Below are positions 14,862 to 22,972 of a DNA stretch of 39,361 nucleotides, one piece after another. The notes under the pieces were generated by a model, which made no database searches, was not told the origin of the DNA, and saw only the letters and a list, made by a program, of their open reading frames with translations. A program made the translations under genes and the position numbers. How positions within the stretch are numbered: position 1 is the stretch's first letter; each line of letters opens with the position of its first letter. This DNA is from Gemmatimonadaceae bacterium (lineage in GTDB: Bacteria > Gemmatimonadota > Gemmatimonadetes > Gemmatimonadales > Gemmatimonadaceae). Location: assembly GCA_014379205.1 (NCBI GenBank), contig JACMME010000030.1, positions 1-39,361 on the forward strand, written 5' to 3'.

Positions 14862-15824
14862 CTACCCCAGAAACGACTCCAGCGAGCGGGCCCGCGAGAC
14901 ATGGCGGAGCCGCGACAGCGCCTTTTCCTTTATCTGCCGCACTCGCTCCCTGGTAATCCCCAGCAACGAGCCAATCTGTTCCAGAGTCATTGGCTCCTGA
15001 TCATCCAACCCGAAATAAAGGCGCAGGATCTTGCTCTCCCGTTCGCGTAGCGATGAGAGCGCTTCCTCGACCGACTCAGTGAGTGCCTTCCCGAAGGTGA
15101 GCTCGTCCGGGGTAGGATTGAGATTGTCCGGTAGATAGTCGAGCAGCTTGTTGTCTTCGCCTGGCGTCATCGGGGCATCCAACGACAGATGCGTCTGTGA
15201 GATGGAGATGGTCCTGGAGACTTCCTCCTCCGTCAAATCCATCTCTTCGGCGATTTCTCCGTGAGTCGGCTCGCGTCCGAGCTCCTGCAGGAGCGCGTTG
15301 GCGCGCTTGCCGATTCGGTGCAGGGTCCCCGCCCGATTGAGGGGAACTCGCACGATACGCGACTGCTCGGCGAGCGCCTGGAGGATGGCCTGACGAATCC
15401 ACCACACGGCGTAGGATATGAACTTTATCCCCTTCGATTCGTCGAATTTGTGCGCTGCGCGGATAAGACCAAGGTTACCCTCGTTTATCAGATCGGACAG
15501 CGCCACTCCCTGATTCTGATACTTCTTCGCGACGGAAACAACGAACCGGAGATTGGAGCGTACCAGCTTGTCGAGAGCATCAGGGTCGTCAGCTCGAATC
15601 AGCCGCGCGAGATTCGCCTCCTCATTCCGGTCGATGAGGGGGTAGGCGCTGATGTCGCGAAGATACTGGTCCAGTGAGCCGTCATCGTACGACGACTTCC
15701 GATGGGGACGCGCGGCGGCGGGCATGCGGGCGGATGCTCCTGGGTGCAGCGGAACGAGGCCACCCTCGTCAGCGTGGCTCGGTACATCGTCTTGCGTCGA
15801 GCTGGTACTACCGGATTCGTTCAC
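14862..15824 (-). CDS. RpoD/SigA-type sigma-70 factor
   Basis: A 320-aa sigma-70 protein, probably the principal or a group-2 sigma factor. Seen: region 1.2 (SLDQYLRDISAYPLIDR, near 51-68), region 2 (LVRSNLRFVVSVAKKYQN through FISYAVWWIRQAI, about 88-148), region 3 (about 165-240) and region 4 with helix-turn-helix LEQIGSLLGITRERVRQIKE (282-301). Region 1.1 and the long non-conserved insert of E. coli RpoD are absent, as in the short primary sigma factors of several phyla. The N-terminal 45 residues are low-complexity. Start is GTG 15824 (TTG 15827 is possible), overlapping the end of lepB by 17 bp, so transcription is shared with lepB. The 3' side carries inverted heptamer arrays. Confidence 0.93.
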   Translation of the reverse strand: MNESGSTSSTQDDVPSHADEGGLVPLHPGASARMPAAARPHRKSSYDDGSLDQYLRDISAYPLIDRNEEANLARLIRADDPDALDKLVRSNLRFVVSVAKKYQNQGVALSDLINEGNLGLIRAAHKFDESKGIKFISYAVWWIRQAILQALAEQSRIVRVPLNRAGTLHRIGKRANALLQELGREPTHGEIAEEMDLTEEEVSRTISISQTHLSLDAPMTPGEDNKLLDYLPDNLNPTPDELTFGKALTESVEEALSSLRERESKILRLYFGLDDQEPMTLEQIGSLLGITRERVRQIKEKALSRLRHVSRARSLESFLG

Positions 15825-16572
15825 CAAGCCGAGTCCAACGGATGTTAGTGAGCCAGGGAAATCGGTGAGTTAAGTCTCGCGCGTAGCTGTAATACACGAC
15901 AAGAGGCCTCCCCTTCACAAGGGAGTCGGGCACAAAACCCCAATAGCGGCTGTCGTACGAATTGTCCCGATTGTCACCAAGCATGAAGTAGTTTCGCTCC
16001 GGGACGATGAGCGGTCCCCAATTATCGCGCGAGGGATAGCTCATGCTCGCAGCGGCCGACCGCACGAGATAGTCGCGTTGCCAGCGAAACTCCTCCCGAG
16101 AGGGATCACTTCCGGGCTCTGTGTGCACAACATACGGCTCGTTGAGCATTCTGCCATTCAGACGAACGGCCCCGTCTCGCATCTCGACCGTATCGCCGGG
16201 CATACCGATCAAGCGCTTGACGAAGTCTTTGGAGAGGTCTCCGGGCCACTCGAAAACCACCACATCCCCGCGCTCAGGTCGCTCGATCGCCGGAAGGTGC
16301 TTTCCCGTAAACGGCACTTCGGCCCCGTACACAGCCTTGTTCACGAGAAGAAAGTCACCCACAAGGAGCGTATGCTCCATGCTGCCAGTCGGGATCTTGA
16401 ACGCTTCTACCAGAAACGTGCGGATGACCAGAAACAGCAGAACCGCGATCTGAAAGGACTTGGCCCATTCCCAAAAGAGATGCCGAGCTGAGCGTGAGCG
16501 GTTCAGCTGACGCAACAGATCCTTTCGCTGCTCTTCTGTTATCTCGGTGATTGCTACAGGGCGGTCGTTCAT
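15808..16572 (-). CDS. lepB: signal peptidase I
   Basis: Membrane protease of 254 aa that removes signal peptides from exported proteins. Seen: one membrane segment (about 40-57), catalytic Ser64 in PTGSMEHTL, general-base Lys119 in DFVKRLIGMPGD, and the box GDNRDNSYDSRYWG (199-212). Only one hydrophobic anchor is visible, unlike the two in E. coli LepB. ATG 16572 overlaps the preceding stop as ATGA; the 3' end overlaps the sigma gene. The grouping of an unknown gene, lepB and a sigma factor suggests one housekeeping transcript. Confidence 0.96.
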   Translation of the reverse strand: MNDRPVAITEITEEQRKDLLRQLNRSRSARHLFWEWAKSFQIAVLLFLVIRTFLVEAFKIPTGSMEHTLLVGDFLLVNKAVYGAEVPFTGKHLPAIERPERGDVVVFEWPGDLSKDFVKRLIGMPGDTVEMRDGAVRLNGRMLNEPYVVHTEPGSDPSREEFRWQRDYLVRSAAASMSYPSRDNWGPLIVPERNYFMLGDNRDNSYDSRYWGFVPDSLVKGRPLVVYYSYARDLTHRFPWLTNIRWTRLGERIR

Positions 16573-16967
16573 GTGCTGCGCGCGTCGGCGGGATCGAGAA
16601 ACGTTACCAGATAGCCAAGTTGTTCGGCAAGGCGCTCGACCGCGGAACGCGCTTGGGCTGAGAGTTGAAGTGTTACGACCGTATGCTGGCCCGAGTGCCC
16701 AACACCCATGGCAATGATTGGAACCCGCTCCGCCTCCAGCTGACGTCGCAGACGCGATGCCAGATCAGGCGTCGAGCGCGCGGAGATAGCTGCCACGAGC
16801 TCGGACTTGCCGCTCGTGTCACCAGCAACCTCCGATACCGGTAGGGCGCCTACTACTTGCCTTACCGTCGATTCGATGAGTCCGCGCGTGATTCCGTGCC
16901 CAGCCACCTTCCGCTGCACACGCTCGCTCAACGCTCGATGCAGATCATTGTTGTGAGTCGGGGCCAT
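16569..16967 (-). CDS. unknown protein with possible ACT-like C-terminal half
   Basis: A 132-aa cytoplasmic protein without a recognised family. The N-terminal half is helical and charged (LHRALSERVQRKVAGHG). The C-terminal half (ELVAAISARSTPDLASRLRR to QLGYLVTFLDP) alternates strands and helices like ACT or other ferredoxin-like regulatory domains; this is a guess from pattern. ATG 16967 has a GGAGG close upstream and was preferred to TTG 16979. The stop overlaps lepB as ATGA, so it is likely coupled to lepB. Confidence 0.8.
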   Translation of the reverse strand: MAPTHNNDLHRALSERVQRKVAGHGITRGLIESTVRQVVGALPVSEVAGDTSGKSELVAAISARSTPDLASRLRRQLEAERVPIIAMGVGHSGQHTVVTLQLSAQARSAVERLAEQLGYLVTFLDPADARST

Positions 16968-17030
16968 CGCCCTCCGCAATTAACAAACGATACACAGGTG
17001 ATTCAAGGGCGAAATGTACGACAGAATACA

Positions 17031-17083
17031 TGCGAAGTGCGAAGTGCGAACTGCGAACTGCGAACTGCGAACTGCGAACTGCG
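17031..17083 (+). repeat. heptanucleotide array h
   Basis: Seven units on the plus strand: AAGTGCG twice, then AACTGCG five times in perfect tandem. It lies between the stop of the aldehyde dehydrogenase gene (13 bp away) and the next minus-strand gene. Confidence 0.9.
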
Positions 17084-17095
17084 TGGCGAATTTAC

Positions 17096-18586
17096 TCAGG
17101 TAGGGTAGTTGTCAATCTGGGCCCGCTGGAGTGAACCCGAGAAATCGATGTACCCTACCTTGGTCTCCGAATAAAATTCATAAACTTCCCACCCGCCCTC
17201 GCGATGCCCGTTGCCGGTTTGCTTCACTCCGCCGAATGGAAGGTGCGCCTCAGCACCGATCGTTGGCGCGTTGATATACGTGATACCATTGTCCAGGTCA
17301 TTTAGTGCCCGAAAGGCTGTCTGAACGTCCCGGGTGTACAGCGATGATGACAATCCGTACTTCACGTCGTTATTTATGGTGAACGCCTCCTCGGCGGTTC
17401 TCACACGAATAACCGAAAGGACCGGACCGAAAATCTCCTCCTGCTCCAGCCTGCTGCCTGGCTTCACCCGAGCAAAAATGGTCGGCTCGTAAAAGTGCCC
17501 CTTCGCCAGACTCTTGCCGTCGGCCCGGCGCCCGCCGCATAAAAGATCGGCACCCTCCGCCTGCCCAATATCCACATAGCGTTCGACCTTCTTTATTGCC
17601 TGATCATTGATCACGGGACCCACATCGGTATCCGCTTTCCGTCCGTCACCAAGTTTTAGACCGCGCACACGGTCAATCAGTTTGCTGAGCAGGTCATCGT
17701 GAATTCCCGTTTGCAGAATGAGCCGGCTGGTTGCCGTGCACCGCTGGCCCGCCGTGCCGAAAGCACCCCATAGAACCCCTTCGATAGCAAGATCCATATC
17801 GCCGTCATCCAGAACGATCATGGCGTTCTTCCCTCCCATCTCCAGCGATAGGCGCTTGTGCATCCGGCCGCACGTTTGCCCCACCATCCCTCCTGTCGCG
17901 GTCGAGCCGGTGAACGAGACGAGCGCCACGTTCGGATGCTCCACAATCGCCGCTCCAACTGTGGCCCCAGCACCGTGAACCAGCTGTACCACCGCGGGAG
18001 GCAAACCAGCTTCGAGTAGAATCTCGACAAAGACCGTCCCCGTGTGCGGAACGTCTTCCGCGGGTTTGAAGACCACGGAATTTCCGCACAATAGCGCCGG
18101 GAAAATCTTCCATGTAGGAATGGCGAGGGGGAAGTTGAATGGTGTAATGATCCCCGCCACTCCAATGGGACGCCTGAAGCTCATCGCCCACTTCGAACGC
18201 AGTTCGCTCGGAACTGTATGTCCGAACAATCGCCGACCTTCGCTCGCAGCGTAGTACGCTGTGTCGATCCCTTCCTGCACATCACCGCGCGTCTCGGCGA
18301 GCGGTTTGCCCATTTCGCGCGTCATGAGGTCCGCGATCTCCTCCTTTCGGTCTGCGAGGAGGTCGCCAACCTTGCGCAGGATGTCGCCGCGCGCCGGAGC
18401 CGGTGTGCGCCGCCACTGCTCGAAGCCCTGGCGCGCTGACGCCACAGCAGCATCCACGTCCTCACGTCCGGAAAGCGGAAACCGCCCGATTACATCGGTC
18501 GTATCTGCAGGATTCACGTTGTCGAAGTACGTCCCTGTGGAAGGCTCGACCCAGCTCCCCGCAACAAAATTCTTGAAGGTTTTCAT
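17096..18586 (-). CDS. NAD(P)-dependent aldehyde dehydrogenase
   Basis: A 496-aa aldehyde dehydrogenase oxidising an aldehyde to a carboxylate. Seen: Asn151 in TPFNFPLA, Gly motif FTGSTATG (225-232), general base Glu249 in LEMGGKN and nucleophile Cys283 in GQRCTATSR; the C-terminal GGVKQTGNGHREGG is also typical. GQRCTATSR and TGNGHRE recall 2-oxoglutarate-semialdehyde and related dehydrogenases, but the substrate is not proven. ATG 18586 fits the family N-terminus (MKTFKNFVAGSWVEP); the frame runs 29 codons further upstream. Array h lies just downstream. Confidence 0.95.
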   Translation of the reverse strand: MKTFKNFVAGSWVEPSTGTYFDNVNPADTTDVIGRFPLSGREDVDAAVASARQGFEQWRRTPAPARGDILRKVGDLLADRKEEIADLMTREMGKPLAETRGDVQEGIDTAYYAASEGRRLFGHTVPSELRSKWAMSFRRPIGVAGIITPFNFPLAIPTWKIFPALLCGNSVVFKPAEDVPHTGTVFVEILLEAGLPPAVVQLVHGAGATVGAAIVEHPNVALVSFTGSTATGGMVGQTCGRMHKRLSLEMGGKNAMIVLDDGDMDLAIEGVLWGAFGTAGQRCTATSRLILQTGIHDDLLSKLIDRVRGLKLGDGRKADTDVGPVINDQAIKKVERYVDIGQAEGADLLCGGRRADGKSLAKGHFYEPTIFARVKPGSRLEQEEIFGPVLSVIRVRTAEEAFTINNDVKYGLSSSLYTRDVQTAFRALNDLDNGITYINAPTIGAEAHLPFGGVKQTGNGHREGGWEVYEFYSETKVGYIDFSGSLQRAQIDNYPT

Positions 18587-18691
18587 GATTGTACGGTCCA
18601 GTTCAGCGGTCTTGTCATCGATTGATCCCGGCGCGTGCGGAATTGTCGCGAGGAGTAATTTCACCAGGAGCAAGAGACACGAGGCGCCGGT

Positions 18692-19177
18692 TCACTCGCA
18701 GAACCAGGTGGTAGGGTGATTCAAATCCGGGCGAGCGTAGCCTGACCTCGGTAGAATCTGAGTTGCGGCCAGACCAATTCCCCAGGCGATAACAACTAGT
18801 GACGCCACGTGCGCGGCGCCAGCGCGATGCCGCCATGTCCAGAGCCCGCTCCACATCCCGGCCACCGTTATGAGAGCTGTTCCGCCGAGATACAAAAAGA
18901 GATTGGGACCGCACCGAATGGGGTACGTCGCGTGCGGCCAGAAGAGGATACCCACCGCAAGGCCGAGCGCGATCAGAACGCGAAGGTAAACCGTCCATCC
19001 CCGCGTCGGCTTGACGGCAGGTGCGAGACCGCGCGAGGCAGGCACTGGAGCTGCCTTCAACTGCGCCGTTGCACCCGCCTTGGCTGGAGGAGTCGCGCTC
19101 GCACGCAGCAACTCCTCGTCGGAAACGGATGCCAGCTGCTTGTCGATCTTCGCGAGTTCCTTGTCCCAGTCCGTCAT
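18692..19177 (-). CDS. small membrane protein of unknown function
   Basis: A 161-aa protein with a cytoplasmic, charged N-terminal segment (MTDWDKELAKIDKQLASVSD), an Ala/Pro-rich linker and three hydrophobic segments at about 62-80, 92-113 and 123-142. No family recognised. ATG 19177 has a strong GGAGG with good spacing (GGAGGGCATT). It is on its own between the NtrC-type regulator and the aldehyde dehydrogenase. Confidence 0.8.
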   Translation of the reverse strand: MTDWDKELAKIDKQLASVSDEELLRASATPPAKAGATAQLKAAPVPASRGLAPAVKPTRGWTVYLRVLIALGLAVGILFWPHATYPIRCGPNLFLYLGGTALITVAGMWSGLWTWRHRAGAAHVASLVVIAWGIGLAATQILPRSGYARPDLNHPTTWFCE

Positions 19178-19298
19178 AATGCCCTCCAATCACACTTGAC
19201 TTGCACCACGATTGTTCTTCCGCGAGCGGCTCTGCGCTGCCCAGGACTCTGGTGTGCTGTCGCGCAATTCTCAGCACTCGAACTTGCGCGACACCACA

Positions 19299-20666
19299 CT
19301 AACCATTTTCCCGGGCCAGGGAGTACCGCTCGATCTTCTTGTACAGATTCGACCTCGGCATGTCGAGCGTTCTCGCAGTTTCGGAAACGTTCCAGTCCAT
19401 CTCGCGTAACTTCGCGAGCAGGAAGGCACGTTCCGCGGCATCCTTGAATTCCTCAAACGTTCGGCAAGCCAGAAGCGATCCGATGCTCGCGCCTTCCCCG
19501 GATCGGCGTCCCACGAGGCGATCGATGTCCGCGGCCCCTACTCGAGGACCAGCCGACAGAATAAGCAGCCGCTCTATTGAATTGCGAAGCTCTCTCACGT
19601 TACCGGGCCAGTCGTACTCCGACAGGCGTTCCACTGCCTCGGGTAGAACTTGCCTCGGTGCCATTCCCTCGCGCTGGGTAAGCAGATTGGTGAAGTGCGC
19701 AACCAGCTGGGGAATGTCCTCACGGCGGTCGCGCAACGGTGGAACCGTCACCGGAACCACATTCAGCCGGTAATACAGATCCTCGCGGAATTTGCCGTTC
19801 AAGATCTCTTCTTCGACCTTCTTGTTCGTTGCGGCAATTACACGAACGTCGACGGCGATCGTCTTTCCTCCTCCGATTCGCGTGACCACGCCGTCTTCCA
19901 GAACGCGCAGGACCTTCGCCTGCGCCGCGAGACTCATGTCACCGATCTCGTCCAGAAACAGGGTGCCGCCGGTGGCCTGCTCGAACTTGCCGGCGCGGTC
20001 AGCGATTGCGCCGGTAAACGAACCCTTCAGATGTCCGAACAGCTCGCTTTCGATGAGCTCGCTTGGAATCGCGGCACAGTTCACTTCGATAAATGGCCCC
20101 TTGGCTCGCGGCGACAGACGATGCAGGGCTCGCGCAACCAGCTCCTTGCCGGTGCCATTCTCGCCTGTGATGAGCACGCGCGCAGGTGTTGGCGCGACTT
20201 TCTCGATCTTCTCGATCAGACCTCGAATTGCGTACGACTTGCCGACGATTTCGTGCCGCGATTCGATCGTCTCCCGAAGCCGGCTGTTTTCTTCCTGCAG
20301 ATCGAGGTGCTGAAGCGCGTTCCGAAGGGTGACGAGAATGCGGTCGGTATCTAGCGGCTTCTCCAGAAAGTCGTATGCCCCACGCTGCGTGGCTTCGACG
20401 GCGGTTTGGATGGTGCCATGCCCGCTGATCATCACGATCGTCGCTGCAGCGTCGTGCTCCCGGATCTTTTGCAAAGCCTCGAGTCCATCGATTCCCGCCA
20501 TCTTGACGTCCATGAAAACGAGATGCGGGCGCCAGCGATTGTATTCGGCGATTGCGTCGACGGCGTTCTCCGCGGTGCGCACGTCGTATCCTTCGTACTC
20601 GAGCAGCTGCCCCAGCGCTGCGCGCACTCCGCGCTCGTCGTCCACCACGAGAATGCGCTTGCTCAC
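19299..20666 (-). CDS. NtrC/NtrX-type sigma-54 response regulator
   Basis: A 455-aa two-component regulator that activates sigma-54 RNA polymerase. Seen: receiver domain with Asp10, Asp11, phosphorylation site Asp53 (FMDVKM), and Lys103; AAA+ domain with Walker A GENGTGKE (168-175), Walker [12 protein letters not shown], and the sigma-54 contact loop as GSFTGA (215-220) instead of the usual GAFTGA; C-terminal Fis-type helix-turn-helix ([20 protein letters not shown]). The start GTG 20666 overlaps the upstream stop as GTGA. No histidine kinase is adjacent, but the NtrY-like kinase at 31076-35146 is a natural candidate partner. Target genes unknown. Confidence 0.95.
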   Translation of the reverse strand: MSKRILVVDDERGVRAALGQLLEYEGYDVRTAENAVDAIAEYNRWRPHLVFMDVKMAGIDGLEALQKIREHDAAATIVMISGHGTIQTAVEATQRGAYDFLEKPLDTDRILVTLRNALQHLDLQEENSRLRETIESRHEIVGKSYAIRGLIEKIEKVAPTPARVLITGENGTGKELVARALHRLSPRAKGPFIEVNCAAIPSELIESELFGHLKGSFTGAIADRAGKFEQATGGTLFLDEIGDMSLAAQAKVLRVLEDGVVTRIGGGKTIAVDVRVIAATNKKVEEEILNGKFREDLYYRLNVVPVTVPPLRDRREDIPQLVAHFTNLLTQREGMAPRQVLPEAVERLSEYDWPGNVRELRNSIERLLILSAGPRVGAADIDRLVGRRSGEGASIGSLLACRTFEEFKDAAERAFLLAKLREMDWNVSETARTLDMPRSNLYKKIERYSLARENG

Positions 20667-21316
20667 GGCACCGCTTTGTAGAGCGTGATCTTTCCCTTGG
20701 CGATGCGCACATCGCCAATGTAGGACGGGATCACGAGCGGCAATGCTTCCGGCGCCAGTCCCTCCGGTCGTTTTCCCTCTTCGATCCTGCGAACCAGCCT
20801 CGGGATAAGCTGTGGGGGAATCGAAAAGTCCCGAATCTGAAGCGCCTTCACCCGGTACTGTGCAAGTCCGGGGCGAATGACCTCGAGCGTGCCACCGAAT
20901 TGCACTCGCTCCCGGTCGCTCAGCATTGCTCCGATTGGGCCTAGCGTCTGCTTGCCCCCGAAATCGCTCAACTTCACGGAGGCGCGAACGAAAAGCTGAT
21001 CGCCGATTACGGCCGCTTCAATGGATTCAGCGGAAGGAGGGAGCACACCCTTGGACAGTTCCTCGAACACATATGACGAAACGCCGCCGGGCCGCAGGTT
21101 GGCGAAGACCTGGCCCCGTGGCTGGCCCAGTTTTTCTATCGCCGTGCGAGCCTGCGTTGCGGCCGCCGCTGTTAAGGGCTCCCAGACGACCGCGCTTGTA
21201 GACGCTGGTTCGTTCGCTCTGTAGTCACGCCATTTGGGATACAGAAACCATCCAGCGACCGCAACCGCCGCCAGCACCACAAGGCACCCGATCATTCGGA
21301 AGCAACCCAATCTCAA
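20663..21316 (-). CDS. membrane-anchored protein of unknown function
   Basis: A 217-aa protein with one N-terminal membrane segment ([19 protein letters not shown], about 9-27) and a long soluble part that is probably outside the inner membrane. No recognised domain. The start is TTG 21316 (TTGA overlap with thpR, GGAGGGG just upstream) or ATG 21295. It overlaps the sigma-54 regulator as GTGA, so it is coupled to it and might modulate the same signalling, which is inference only. Confidence 0.8.
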   Translation of the reverse strand: MRLGCFRMIGCLVVLAAVAVAGWFLYPKWRDYRANEPASTSAVVWEPLTAAAATQARTAIEKLGQPRGQVFANLRPGGVSSYVFEELSKGVLPPSAESIEAAVIGDQLFVRASVKLSDFGGKQTLGPIGAMLSDRERVQFGGTLEVIRPGLAQYRVKALQIRDFSIPPQLIPRLVRRIEEGKRPEGLAPEALPLVIPSYIGDVRIAKGKITLYKAVP

Positions 21317-21876
21317 TCCCCTCCAAGTGGCGCAGCATCGAGCACAGCGTAACGTGACCCGGCTGCCGACAGCTTGCTCTCCATCAAGTCCACAGTCGAA
21401 ACCTCGATCGTACTCTGAAAATCCGTCGCGCGCGCAGCAGAACGCAGCGCAACGGCGATCGCCCGTGAAACTGGCTTCTTCGCCCTTCCCAGCGTCAAGT
21501 GTGGCCGAAATGCCCTGCCCTCCAACGCAACCCCCAGCGATGCGCAGGCGGATTCAACGTCGTGATGCAGCAACTCGAGCCTCGCTTCGTGCGCCACTCC
21601 CATCCATACGATGCGCGGCTGGAGAAGGTTCGGAAATGCTCCGAGTCCGCCTAATGTGAGCGTCATTGGACGAATGTTCGAGGCAACGTCGCGCATACGA
21701 GCGCGCAGTCCGTAAACCGTGCTGTCCTCTTGTTCGCCGAGAAACTTGAGCGTGAGGTGAAGACGCTCTTCGCTGACCCATGATATTACGGGAGCCGCCG
21801 CTCGCATTTCCTCTGTTGCCGCTCTGATCGCTGAACGCTGCGCGGAAGGCAGATTAATCGCGAGAAACAGACGCAA
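21313..21876 (-). CDS. thpR: RNA 2',3'-cyclic phosphodiesterase (2H/LigT family)
   Basis: A 187-aa 2H phosphoesterase that opens 2',3'-cyclic phosphate ends of RNA. The two catalytic HxTx motifs are both HLTL, in ERLHLTLKFLGE and FRPHLTLGRAK. The start is set at TTG 21876, just before RLFLAINLP, the usual N-terminus; this overlaps larE by 23 bp. The frame runs upstream for about 50 codons of antisense-like sequence. Length agrees with the family. Confidence 0.92.
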   Translation of the reverse strand: MRLFLAINLPSAQRSAIRAATEEMRAAAPVISWVSEERLHLTLKFLGEQEDSTVYGLRARMRDVASNIRPMTLTLGGLGAFPNLLQPRIVWMGVAHEARLELLHHDVESACASLGVALEGRAFRPHLTLGRAKKPVSRAIAVALRSAARATDFQSTIEVSTVDLMESKLSAAGSRYAVLDAAPLGGD

Positions 21877-22813
21877 CGGCGGAAGGCGAACGGTGTGCGG
21901 GGGTGACTGGTTCCGACTCGAGCGTCGGGGATTCTGAACTCCCCTCTGACGCATGACTGCCGAACTGCGGCTTCCCCACCCTGCCGTTCCCTGACGGGTG
22001 TCCATACCCTCGTGGATCGATTTCCGCATCAGCAAAGCCCGCGGCCTGCACGGTTTGTTGCAGAGTTCGCATCCGCTCAGGCTCGAGCCAGCGCTTCAGT
22101 TCGTGCTGCGCAAGCTCGACGCGGCCGACGTTACCGTGATGCCGCACGCGAAGATCTCCCGTGATGCCGAGCTCCCGCAGAGCGCGCTCGGCAGCTTCAA
22201 CTTGACGCAGTCGCGCGGGTGTGACAGCAAGTCCCTGAGGAAGGCGAGACGAGAGACAGGGGGATGACGGCTGCGACCACGTTGGAATACCGCGACGGCG
22301 AGAAAGCAGACGGATTTCACTCTTGGTAAAACCCAGCTCCGCGAGGGGCGAGCGAACCTCGTGTTCGCGGCCGGCATGCATGCCCGGACGATAATCGGAG
22401 AGGTCGTCAGCGTTTGTGCCGTCCACGATCATGGAGATCCCGCGCTCGGCCGCAGCCGGCCGTAGCTTTCCCCAGAGCTCAGTCTTGCAGAAATAGCAGC
22501 GGTTGGACGGGTTGGCCGCGTAACGCGGATCATTCATTTCGTCGGTATCAATCTCCAGCACCGAAAGTCCGAATTGACCTGCAACGCGCTTCGCCATCGC
22601 CCATTGTTCAGCTGGGTACGACGCCGAGCGCCCTATTACGGCGAGCACACGATCTGCTCCCATGACGTCGACCGCAACACAGCCAAGGTATGCGGAGTCG
22701 ACGCCACCACTGAATCCGAGCATTACCGAGTCCTGCGCCTCCAGCCATTCCGAGAGCTTCCGCTCCTTTTCGATGGCCACCGCTTCCGCTTCTGAACCGA
22801 GAGTCACTGGCAT
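21854..22813 (-). CDS. larE: LarE-type ATP-dependent sulfur transferase
   Basis: PP-loop enzyme that adenylates and thiolates the pyridinium dicarboxylate precursor of the nickel-pincer (NPN) cofactor of lactate racemase-type enzymes. Seen: SGGVDS (35-40), and cysteines C106 and C109 in NRCYFCKTEL plus C186 in SSPCLSSRLP. Classical Lactobacillus LarE has only the last cysteine and sacrifices it; three cysteines mark the group reported to hold a [4Fe-4S] cluster that passes on sulfur catalytically. A Ser/Pro-rich tail of about 50 aa (after 270) is extra. No larB, larC or larA is in the window, so the cofactor user must be elsewhere, if present. ATG 22813. Confidence 0.9.
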   Translation of the reverse strand: MPVTLGSEAEAVAIEKERKLSEWLEAQDSVMLGFSGGVDSAYLGCVAVDVMGADRVLAVIGRSASYPAEQWAMAKRVAGQFGLSVLEIDTDEMNDPRYAANPSNRCYFCKTELWGKLRPAAAERGISMIVDGTNADDLSDYRPGMHAGREHEVRSPLAELGFTKSEIRLLSRRRGIPTWSQPSSPCLSSRLPQGLAVTPARLRQVEAAERALRELGITGDLRVRHHGNVGRVELAQHELKRWLEPERMRTLQQTVQAAGFADAEIDPRGYGHPSGNGRVGKPQFGSHASEGSSESPTLESEPVTPAHRSPSAVASVSRD

Positions 22814-22972
22814 GCTGAAACGTAGTTTGTTGTCGGGAGACTATGGTAGTACGGCATTGGCGATCGGGACAGGATTGGCAGGCCCGGGACTGTCACATTC
22901 ACATCAGCGCACCCATTCGCTAAGCGCGTTGTCAAGAGAGAACAGGGACGACAACCACCAGGCGCCTTCGAG

